Below, in pieces: positions 6,293 through 11,970 of a stretch of 16,394 nt of DNA. The translations under genes and the position numbers were made by a program. The stretch is from Lachnospiraceae bacterium (GTDB lineage Bacteria > Bacillota > Clostridia > Lachnospirales > Lachnospiraceae), in assembly GCA_900769175.1 (NCBI GenBank), contig CAAGFP010000132.1, forward strand, positions 1 through 16,394. Direction: 5' to 3'. The notes under the pieces are model-generated. The model was not told the DNA's origin, made no database searches, and saw only the letters and a list, made by a program, of their open reading frames with translations. Each line of letters starts with the position of its first letter. The stretch's first letter is position 1.

Positions 6293-8053
6293 TTATTGTT
6301 GCTCTTTGTTTATTATCTGCTTACGAATCATAACCAGAAAATCATCCAGTGAAACGGTTGTGGTTTCCTGCTTTCCATGAAGTCTGTATGTTACAGTCCT
6401 TTCACTTCTTTCATTGTTTCCAAGAACGAGAATATAAGGTACCTTCTGAAGCTGAGCCTCTCTCATTCGATATCCAAGTTTTTCAGAACGATTATCGAGT
6501 TCTGCCCGGATATCTCTGTCTTCGAGAATAGAAAGTACTTCTTCCGAATACTGAACCAGTTCTTCATCATCATTCTTGACCGGAATGATTTTCACCTGAA
6601 CCGGTGCAAGCCATACCGGGAGATTTCCTTTGGTTTCTTCCAGAATATATGCCATGAAACGATCAATGGAGCCAAGTATTGCACGGTGAAGAACAACCGG
6701 AGTCTTCTTCTCTCCATCTCTGTCAATATAGGTCAATTCAAATTTAGCCGGAAGGCAGAAGTCAAGCTGACAGGTGGAAAGTGTATATTCGTTTCCGATT
6801 GCAGGTTTTACATTTACATCAAGCTTCGGTCCGTAGAATGCTGCTTCTCCGATTTCTTCCGTATATTCGATACCTAAATCATTCATAACCTCACGAATGG
6901 CATTTTCTGCTTTATCCCACATTTCATCATCATCATGATATTTGATCTTATTTTCAGGATCTCTTAGGGATAAAACACAACGGTAATCCGTAATATTGAA
7001 ATCCTTGTAAGTTGAGAAAATCAAATCCACAACTTTTGAGAATTCCTCCTTAATCTGTTCCGGAGTCACAAAAAGGTGTGCATCATTCTGGCAGAAATGA
7101 CGTCCTCTTTCAATTCCTTTTAACGTACCGCTTGCTTCAAAACGGAAATCATGTGCAATTTCTCCGATACGAATCGGTAAATCTTTATAGGAATGCATTC
7201 TGTTTGCATATATCATCATATGATGCGGGCAGTTCATGGGACGAAGGACAAATGCTTCTCCTTCCACTTCCATTGCCGGGAACATATTCTCTTTATAATG
7301 ATCCCAATGTCCTGAGGTTTTATAAAGATCTACGGTTCCGACACAAGGAGTCATTACATGAAGATATCCAAGTTTTCTTTCCTTATTACGAATATAGGTT
7401 TCCAATTCATTCCAGATGGTATATCCTTTCGGAAGGAACATCGGAAGTCCGCGTCCGATTAAGTCATCTGTCATGAACAACTGCATGTCCTTTCCGATTT
7501 TTCTGTGATCTCGTTCTTTCGCTTCTTCAAGAAGTCTTAAATGCTCTTCCAGTTCTTCTGCTGTCGGGAAACAAACTCCGTAAATTCTTTGCAGAACCTT
7601 CTTAGTCGCATCCCCTTTCCAATATACACCGGAATGTTTCACCAGTTTAAAATTACGACAAAGCTTCACGTTGTCCACATGAGGTCCACGACAAAGATCT
7701 GTGAAATCTCCCTGGTCATAAACCGTAATATTTCCGTCTTCAAGGCCGGAAATTAAGTCCAGTTTATACTCATCGTCCTTAAACATTTCAATCGCTTCTT
7801 CTTTCGATATTTCACGACGAAAAATCTTCTTTCCCTCTTTCGCAACTTTCTTCATTTCTTTCTCAATCGCCTGAATGGTTTCTTCATTTACAATATTGTC
7901 TCCAAGATCAATATCATAATAGAATCCTTCTGCCACAACAGGTCCAACCCAGAATTTTGCTCCCGGATAGAGATGTTTTACTGCCTGAGCCATAAGATGG
8001 GCACAGGAGTGATTGAGGGTATTGAGTCTTTCGTCATTTTTAAAATCTACCAT
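6293..8053 (-). CDS. thrS: Threonyl-tRNA synthetase, form lacking the TGS domain
   Basis: This 586-residue enzyme charges tRNA-Thr with threonine. The editing domain comes first, with its metal-type residues H15/H19 (HSCAH) and C121/H125 (LCRGPH). The class II catalytic core follows, with zinc ligands C275 (MNCPHH), H326 (NDAHLF) and H456 (LHRAILG). The C-terminal anticodon-binding domain spans about 483-586. Compared with the roughly 640-residue Escherichia coli protein, the N-terminal TGS domain of about 60 residues is absent. The ATG at 8053 is fixed by GGAGAG five to six bases upstream and by the T-box terminator just before it, so the short form is real and not a mis-called start. Expression is expected to rise when uncharged tRNA-Thr accumulates, through the T-box leader. 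Confidence 0.97.
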   Translation of the reverse strand: MVDFKNDERLNTLNHSCAHLMAQAVKHLYPGAKFWVGPVVAEGFYYDIDLGDNIVNEETIQAIEKEMKKVAKEGKKIFRREISKEEAIEMFKDDEYKLDLISGLEDGNITVYDQGDFTDLCRGPHVDNVKLCRNFKLVKHSGVYWKGDATKKVLQRIYGVCFPTAEELEEHLRLLEEAKERDHRKIGKDMQLFMTDDLIGRGLPMFLPKGYTIWNELETYIRNKERKLGYLHVMTPCVGTVDLYKTSGHWDHYKENMFPAMEVEGEAFVLRPMNCPHHMMIYANRMHSYKDLPIRIGEIAHDFRFEASGTLKGIERGRHFCQNDAHLFVTPEQIKEEFSKVVDLIFSTYKDFNITDYRCVLSLRDPENKIKYHDDDEMWDKAENAIREVMNDLGIEYTEEIGEAAFYGPKLDVNVKPAIGNEYTLSTCQLDFCLPAKFELTYIDRDGEKKTPVVLHRAILGSIDRFMAYILEETKGNLPVWLAPVQVKIIPVKNDDEELVQYSEEVLSILEDRDIRAELDNRSEKLGYRMREAQLQKVPYILVLGNNERSERTVTYRLHGKQETTTVSLDDFLVMIRKQIINKEQQ

Positions 8054-8075
8054 TTTTTCTCTCCTTTTTTATTAT

Positions 8076-8107
8076 AAAAAACACCCCTGGACATACATCC
8101 AAGGGTG
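8076..8107 (-). terminator. Conditional terminator of the thrS T-box
   Basis: Pairing 8107-8098 with 8091-8082 gives a ten-pair stem on the transcribed strand, including one G-U pair and a six-base loop. Six U residues follow (8081-8076). The 5' arm lies beside the T-box, so the antiterminator can compete with it. Confidence 0.88.
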
Positions 8108-8328
8108 CATTGCACGGTTCCACCTTTTCTTTCTCTCATGGGATATTATTCCCTGCCTTAACGCGGCCAACGGGAACGCTTCGGTATTATTATTCCTCGC
8201 GCCCGACTCCGGAGTGGTTTTCATGTATCCTTACATAGACGGTTCACACCAATTCCATCCTCTCTGAATGCAGACGACACATTACTCGTTCCTTCACAGT
8301 CTTTCTCACATATTTAATCTTGTACCCT
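8076..8328 (-). promoter_or_regulatory. T-box riboswitch leader of thrS, specifier ACC (Thr)
   Basis: On the minus strand the leader carries the conserved T-box AAGGTGGAACCGTG (8126-8113), followed by a terminator hairpin directly upstream of thrS. Stem I landmarks are present: a GAGTA-like motif, CAGAGAG and GGTGTGAACC. The specifier codon read as ACC (8218-8216) sits directly before ACTCCGGAGT, at the position usual for specifiers, and matches threonine. The tRNA-pairing bulge is TGGA (8122-8119), predicting a tRNA-Thr ending UCCA. When tRNA-Thr is uncharged, pairing to the bulge favours the antiterminator and thrS is transcribed. The 5' end is estimated from the promoter at 8334-8362. Confidence 0.92.
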
Positions 8329-8333
8329 AATAA

Positions 8334-8362
8334 AAGATAACACAATCATGTTCAAAGTTCAA
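8334..8362 (-). promoter_or_regulatory. Promoter of the thrS T-box transcript
   Basis: On the minus strand TTGAAC (8362-8357), a 17-base spacer and TATCTT (8339-8334) form a plausible sigma-A promoter. The start would fall near 8328, at the 5' edge of the T-box fold. A 20-bp direct repeat ends only a few bases upstream of the -35. Confidence 0.6.
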
Positions 8363-8366
8363 GTGA

Positions 8367-8411
8367 GAAACAACTACATTTTATAAGAAACAACTACATT
8401 TTATAAGAAAC
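8367..8411. repeat. Tandem 20-bp direct repeat upstream of the thrS promoter
   Basis: Two identical 20-base units (8367-8386 and 8387-8406) are followed by the first five bases of a third (8407-8411). The array lies in the cysK-thrS gap, four bases upstream of the thrS -35 as transcribed. On the minus strand each unit begins TTATAAAAT, which contains an AT-rich -10-like stretch. The rest of the gap up to the cysK stop (8412-8492) shows no convincing terminator or gene. Confidence 0.85.
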
Positions 8412-8492
8412 GCATATATTTCTGAATGATTCCCGACCCGTTTCCGTATTATTCATGCATCATACCGAATCGTTTCTATAGCCTCGCGTTTT

Positions 8493-9425
8493 TTAATCTT
8501 CAAAAAGCGGCGTAGAAAGATAACGGTCTCCGGTATCCGGAAGTAAAACAACGATGGTTTTTCCTTCATTTTCGGGTCTCTTTGCAAGTTCGATTGCTGC
8601 ATAAGCCGCCGCTCCGGAAGAAATTCCGACAAGAACACCTTCTTTATGCCCAATCAGTCGGCCCGTTGCAAACGCATCTTCGTTTTCAACAGCAATAATT
8701 TCATCATAAATCTTCGTATTCAATACATCCGGTACAAATCCGGCGCCGATTCCCTGAATTTTATGTGCACCTGCGGTTCCTTTCGACAATACCGGTGAAG
8801 ATGCAGGTTCTACCGCAACCACTTTCACTTCCGGCTTTTTCGATTTCAGAAATTCACCCACACCGCTAACCGTTCCGCCGGTCCCTACGCCGGCTACAAA
8901 AATATCGACTTCTCCATCTGTATCTGCATAAATTTCCGGTCCGGTCGTTTCAATATGTGCCTTCGGATTGGAAGGATTAACAAACTGTCCCGGGATAAAA
9001 CTGTTCGGAATCGATGCCGCAAGTTCTTCTGCCTTGGCAATCGCTCCTTTCATTCCCTTTGCTCCTTCCGATAAAACCAGTTCAGCACCATAAGCTTTCA
9101 TCAACTGGCGTCTTTCTACCGACATCGTCTCAGGCATTACAATAATGATTCGATAGCCTCTCGCTGCTGCAACAGAAGCAAGTCCGATTCCGGTATTTCC
9201 GGATGTAGGTTCGATAATGACGGAATCCGGTTTCAATTTACCGGACTTTTCTGCATCATCAAGCATTGCTTTCGCGATTCTGTCTTTCACGGAACCTGCC
9301 GGATTAAAATACTCAAGTTTCGCTAATATTCTGGCTTTTAATCCGAATTCCTTTTCTAAATGTGTTAACTCAAGTAAGGGTGTTCCTCCAACTAATTCAT
9401 CTGCGGTTTTATAAATTCTGCTCAT
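8493..9425 (-). CDS. cysK: Cysteine synthase (O-acetylserine sulfhydrylase)
   Basis: This 310-residue PLP enzyme makes cysteine from O-acetylserine and sulfide in the cytosol. The family landmarks are all present: the Schiff-base lysine K47 in NPAGSVKDR, the substrate loop TSGNTG (74-79), the phosphate-binding loop GTGGT (181-185), the SSGAA turn (269-273) near the cofactor ring, and [10 protein letters not shown] near the C-terminus. The ATG at 9425 is chosen because AGGAGG lies five to ten bases upstream. An open frame continues ten codons further but has no ribosome site there. A divergent Rrf2-type regulator lies 351 bases away and the promoter carries an operator-like repeat, so repression in cysteine-replete cells is likely. 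In Bacillus and Staphylococcus, CysK also binds the regulator CymR; whether that holds here is inference. Confidence 0.96.
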   Translation of the reverse strand: MSRIYKTADELVGGTPLLELTHLEKEFGLKARILAKLEYFNPAGSVKDRIAKAMLDDAEKSGKLKPDSVIIEPTSGNTGIGLASVAAARGYRIIIVMPETMSVERRQLMKAYGAELVLSEGAKGMKGAIAKAEELAASIPNSFIPGQFVNPSNPKAHIETTGPEIYADTDGEVDIFVAGVGTGGTVSGVGEFLKSKKPEVKVVAVEPASSPVLSKGTAGAHKIQGIGAGFVPDVLNTKIYDEIIAVENEDAFATGRLIGHKEGVLVGISSGAAAYAAIELAKRPENEGKTIVVLLPDTGDRYLSTPLFED

Positions 9426-9559
9426 TTTATCCTCCTTCTTCCTGTCTGAAAACATAATTGAAAATGTTCTTTTGATTTTCTACAAGGTTCCTCGCCCTGA
9501 ACCCGATTTACTGGTTTTGCATTACACTATTCCGGAAGTTTTTGCTTTTGTTGTTTTAA

Positions 9560-9588
9560 ACAATACTCCTATTTACCTATCGTGTCAA
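9560..9588 (-). promoter_or_regulatory. Promoter of cysK
   Basis: On the minus strand TTGACA (9588-9583), a 17-base spacer and TATTGT (9565-9560) form a promoter with a perfect -35. Its start near 9553 leaves a leader of about 128 bases before cysK. No known riboswitch class was recognised there. The -35 lies inside the inverted repeat at 9575-9593. Confidence 0.75.
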
Positions 9589-9593
9589 TAGGT
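9575..9593. promoter_or_regulatory. Operator-like inverted repeat ACCTAT-N7-ATAGGT over the cysK -35
   Basis: This perfect 6-7-6 inverted repeat overlaps the cysK -35 and the upstream part of its spacer. Its half-site reappears in the repeat over the Rrf2 gene promoter, and AATAGGTTT occurs in both. A repressor bound here would block RNA polymerase at cysK. The adjacent Rrf2 regulator is the obvious candidate. Confidence 0.65.
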
Positions 9594-9608
9594 TTTTATA
9601 ATTTTTTA

Positions 9609-9638
9609 TTGATTTCCCTATAAACCTTGTATTATAAT
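9609..9638 (+). promoter_or_regulatory. Promoter of the Rrf2-family regulator gene
   Basis: TTGATT (9609-9614), an 18-base spacer and a consensus TATAAT (9633-9638) form the promoter. The predicted start is near 9645, leaving a leader of about 130 bases that holds AT-rich repeats. Confidence 0.72.
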
Positions 9639-9644
9639 AGGTTT
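9622..9644. promoter_or_regulatory. Operator-like inverted repeat AAACCT-N11-AGGTTT over the regulator's own -10
   Basis: Perfect 6-base arms flank the -10 element of the Rrf2-family gene. The arms use the same AACCT/AGGTT core as the repeat at the cysK promoter, which suggests autoregulation by the same protein. The spacer differs (11 versus 7 bases), so one site may bind less tightly or in another mode. Confidence 0.55.
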
Positions 9645-9661
9645 GTAAAACAAGTTTCTTG

Positions 9662-9764
9662 CCGAATCACGAATAAAATAAGATAATAATAAAATTTATC
9701 TTACCGAATCAAGTATAATAATAAGATATTTATAATCGAATCAATGAAAAAATAATAATAAGAA
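9662..9764. repeat. Three imperfect AT-rich repeats in the regulator leader
   Basis: CCGAATCA at 9662-9669 and 9704-9711 and TCGAATCA at 9736-9743 each begin an approximately 24-base stretch of the form CGAATCA followed by A/T-rich sequence with ATAATAA and AAG. The first unit also contains an 8-bp inverted repeat, TAAGATAA/TTATCTTA (9679-9686 and 9696-9703). They lie between the promoter and the start codon. No protein is encoded here. Confidence 0.55.
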
Positions 9765-9776
9765 AGAAGGTATCAA

Positions 9777-10220
9777 ATGATTTCAACAAAAGGAAGATAT
9801 GCACTAAGAGTAATGTTAGACCTTGCAGCACAGGATCCCGATAAATACATCCCGCTTGACGAAATTGCTACCCGGCAGGACATTTCCAAAAAATATCTCG
9901 AAATCGTGCTGAAAACACTGGTAAGCGAAAAACTATTGAAGGGAGTGCGCGGAAAAGGAGGCGGTTACAAATTAACCAGAACTCCGGGAGAATATTCCAT
10001 AGGAGAAATTTTGGAGCTCTCCGAAGGGAAACTCGCGCCGGTCGCTTGTCTGTCAGACTGCAACGACCCGTGTCCCCGTCGTGATAATTGTATTACGCTG
10101 CCGATGTGGAAACGTTATTATGAGTTGACCCATGATTTCTTCTACGGAATCACTTTGGAAGATTTATTGAATGAATTCATGGAAAACTCTGAAATTTCCA
10201 TGATTGACAGTTCGCTATAG
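9777..10220 (+). CDS. Rrf2-family transcriptional regulator with four cysteines (IscR/CymR-like)
   Basis: The 147-residue protein opens with the Rrf2 winged helix: MISTKGRYALRVMLDLA, the recognition-helix region around DISKKYLEIVLKTL (35-48), and the wing GVRGKGGGYKL (57-67). A cysteine cluster follows the dimerisation helix at C91, C95, C99 and C105. C99 and C105 align with the IscR cluster ligands C98 and C104. The IscR His107 ligand is replaced by leucine in the DNCITLPMW segment. Bacillus CymR lacks this cluster, so the protein may sense iron-sulfur status or redox, not only cysteine (inference). ATG at 9777 is preceded by AGAAGG. It is divergent from cysK, with operator-like repeats over both promoters. 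Its last codons CTA TAG form a palindrome that also ends the convergent GNAT gene. Confidence 0.92.
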   Translation: MISTKGRYALRVMLDLAAQDPDKYIPLDEIATRQDISKKYLEIVLKTLVSEKLLKGVRGKGGGYKLTRTPGEYSIGEILELSEGKLAPVACLSDCNDPCPRRDNCITLPMWKRYYELTHDFFYGITLEDLLNEFMENSEISMIDSSL

Positions 10221-10691
10221 AATGATTTCCATCTGGGTTTCTTTCACGAACATCCCTTTTTTTTCATAAAATGCTCTCGCACTGTCATTTCCCTCCCAGA
10301 CATTGAGAGTTACATCATAACAGCCGATTTCTTTTGCATATTTTAATGCAAATTCATATAAAATCGTTCCAACATGCATCCCTCTTGCATTTTCATCCAC
10401 ACACAAATCATCTATATATAACGTCTTGAAGGAATGCATGTTGGTTGAAAAAGGCTGATGAATTACTTCACAGAATAAATGTCCAAGCACCCGGTCCTTC
10501 TCATCTACAGCCACAAAAATCGAGCGCGTAGCATCGGATAAAATCTCTTTCAATTCTTCCGGAGTATATTTCGTAGTTCCCGAAATAAAAATATCCGGAC
10601 GGATTTGCGCATGAATTTCCAAAACCTGTTTCAATAACTTCATAACGCTTTCTACATCTTCTGATCCTGCTTTTCGTACACTTACTGACAT
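10215..10691 (-). CDS. GNAT-family N-acetyltransferase
   Basis: This 158-residue GNAT transfers an acetyl group from acetyl-CoA to an amine. The substrate is not evident. The conserved acetyl-CoA pyrophosphate loop is ENARGMHVG (about 101-109, R/Q-x-x-G-x-G/A type), after the beta-4 strand TLYIDDLCVDE. The C-terminal NDSARAFYEKKGM motif is typical of GNATs that modify amino acids or small molecules. ATG at 10691 has AGGAG seven or eight bases upstream. A good promoter precedes it. It converges with the Rrf2-family gene: the two coding regions overlap by six bases, and both stop codons lie in the palindrome CTATAG at 10215-10220. There is no room for a terminator between them, so antisense read-through is likely. 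Confidence 0.9.
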   Translation of the reverse strand: MSVSVRKAGSEDVESVMKLLKQVLEIHAQIRPDIFISGTTKYTPEELKEILSDATRSIFVAVDEKDRVLGHLFCEVIHQPFSTNMHSFKTLYIDDLCVDENARGMHVGTILYEFALKYAKEIGCYDVTLNVWEGNDSARAFYEKKGMFVKETQMEIIL

Positions 10692-10750
10692 GTTTTTCTC
10701 CTAAAATGAATGATTCTATCAATTTATCCCGCTTATCATGCTCATCTTGT

Positions 10751-10779
10751 AGTATATTCTCTTTCAAAAAGTTAGTCAA
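10751..10779 (-). promoter_or_regulatory. Promoter of the GNAT gene
   Basis: On the minus strand TTGACT (10779-10774), a 17-base spacer and TATACT (10756-10751) lie about 60 bases before the ATG at 10691. The remaining gap to about 10900 shows no gene or structure I could support. Confidence 0.75.
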
Positions 10780-10922
10780 TCTGCATCGATTATTTTTGCC
10801 CCGTTTTCGCTTCCTGATATGAATTCACATGTTTTCATTTCGTTCAATCATGCACGCTCAACAATTTCACATAAATTTTATATAAATTGCATAAAAAATG
10901 TTTTATTTCCGGTAATTCTTAT

Positions 10923-10930
10923 GATATAAT
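10923..10930 (+). promoter_or_regulatory. Extended -10 promoter of the soluble chemoreceptor gene
   Basis: TGATATAAT is an extended -10, with TATAAT at 10925-10930. The -35 region is weak (TTTTAT about 18 bases upstream), as is common with extended -10 promoters. The start near 10937 would give a leader of about 38 bases with an AGGAGG site. Confidence 0.6.
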
Positions 10931-10974
10931 AACGAATAGTAAGGAATACTTTTTTAATACACAGGAGGTCTGAA

Positions 10975-11787
10975 ATGAACGATAAAATCAAAAATTTAGT
11001 GGATACACTTCCTATTATACAGGCACTGTTCCAGAAGGATTTATACATTACCGTTTTCGACGATAATGAAAGAGTTTGCGGATATTCCATTCCGGAAGGC
11101 GTCGCTCCCAAGATGAGCGTCGGAGATACCTTCGAAGATCCTTCCGGCGCATATGCAGAAGTATTAAGAACCGGACAATCTAAGTACAACCGTCTGCCCG
11201 CCGATGCTTTCGGTGAGCCGTTTGAGGGAATGCTCGTTCCCATAAAGGACGGGAATCAGATAATTGGTGTCATTAGCTGTACCTACCCGATCGATGAAGG
11301 TGGGAAAATGCAGGAAGTTGCCATGCATTTTAAGGAATCCATGGAAAATATTCAGGTTTCCATCCGTTCCATTTCATCCGGAATCGAAACACTCTTTTCC
11401 CAGCTTTCCGGATTAAATGATGTTACTTCCGGCGCAGAAACCGGAGTAAAAGATGCCAACGCCGTTGTAAAAGGCATCAGCAGCAATGCATCAAGATCCA
11501 ATATTCTTGCATTAAATGCTTCCATTGAAGCAGCCAGAGCCGGAGAAGCCGGACGAGGCTTTGCAGTCGTTGCAACAGAAATGGGAAAACTTGCTACAGA
11601 CAGCGGAACCGCAGCAAAAGAAATCAGTTCCAAGTTAAATGAGCTACAGAATCATTTAAATGAAATGATTCGGACGATTCATGATGCAAACGAAATCGCC
11701 AAAGAGAACCTGGAACAGACAGACGCAATCCAGGCAATTCTCGCGAAATCCCTTGAACTTTCCGATCAGTTAGAAAAGGGCATCTGA
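10975..11787 (+). CDS. Short soluble methyl-accepting chemotaxis protein
   Basis: This 270-residue receptor has no membrane segment. Residues 1-105 form a small sensory domain ([16 protein letters not shown] ... [18 protein letters not shown]), probably PAS/GAF-like. The MCP signalling coiled coil follows directly. The kinase-contact hairpin is nearly canonical ([29 protein letters not shown], about 175-203). Only about 80 residues remain after the tip, so each arm is about 12 heptads, close to the shortest known MCP class. Similar small soluble receptors, such as Bacillus YfmS, signal from the cytoplasm. ATG at 10975 has AGGAGG eight to ten bases upstream. The gene is monocistronic, with a strong terminator behind it. 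It lies ahead of putP, but promoters between them argue against a shared message. The ligand is unknown. Confidence 0.9.
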   Translation: MNDKIKNLVDTLPIIQALFQKDLYITVFDDNERVCGYSIPEGVAPKMSVGDTFEDPSGAYAEVLRTGQSKYNRLPADAFGEPFEGMLVPIKDGNQIIGVISCTYPIDEGGKMQEVAMHFKESMENIQVSIRSISSGIETLFSQLSGLNDVTSGAETGVKDANAVVKGISSNASRSNILALNASIEAARAGEAGRGFAVVATEMGKLATDSGTAAKEISSKLNELQNHLNEMIRTIHDANEIAKENLEQTDAIQAILAKSLELSDQLEKGI

Positions 11788-11828
11788 TATTTTCTGACAG
11801 TCAATTGATATAAATATTCGAAATCACC

Positions 11829-11872
11829 AAACCGGACTTTTGAATGATTCAAAAGTCCGGTTTGAAATTTTT
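11829..11872 (+). terminator. Intrinsic terminator of the soluble chemoreceptor gene
   Basis: A perfect 16-bp stem (11829-11844 pairing with 11848-11863) with a three-base loop and a CCGGAC/GTCCGG core is followed by a T-rich stretch. It separates the chemoreceptor message from the putP promoters. Confidence 0.88.
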
Positions 11873-11877
11873 AGGGA

Positions 11878-11939
11878 TTGCGATAGTACAAAGTCCCAAT
11901 ATAATAATTCTTTTCATTTTATCAAAATTATGATATGAT
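11878..11939 (+). promoter_or_regulatory. Two candidate tandem promoters of putP
   Basis: The upstream candidate is TTGCGA (11878-11883), a 16-base spacer and TATAAT (11900-11905). The downstream candidate is TTTTCA (11911-11916), a 17-base spacer and TATGAT (11934-11939), with an extended -10 TG. Either would place the start close to the AAGGAGG site of putP. Which is used cannot be decided from sequence. Confidence 0.5.
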
Positions 11940-11970
11940 TTTAGATATTGCTTAATTAAGGAGGAAAAAA

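Noticed and set aside
8412..8492. Possible terminator behind cysK (imperfect TTCGGTAT/ATACGGAA pairing).
   Set aside because: The stem has a mismatch and is not followed by a T run.
9426..9455. Ten extra N-terminal codons for cysK (start at 9455).
   Set aside because: The ATG at 9425 has AGGAGG at ideal distance and gives the standard CysK N-terminus; the upstream codons contain that ribosome site.
11352..11633. Long open frames antisense to the chemoreceptor genes.
   Set aside because: They mirror the conserved Ala-rich MCP hairpin codons, lack ribosome sites, and are frame shadows.
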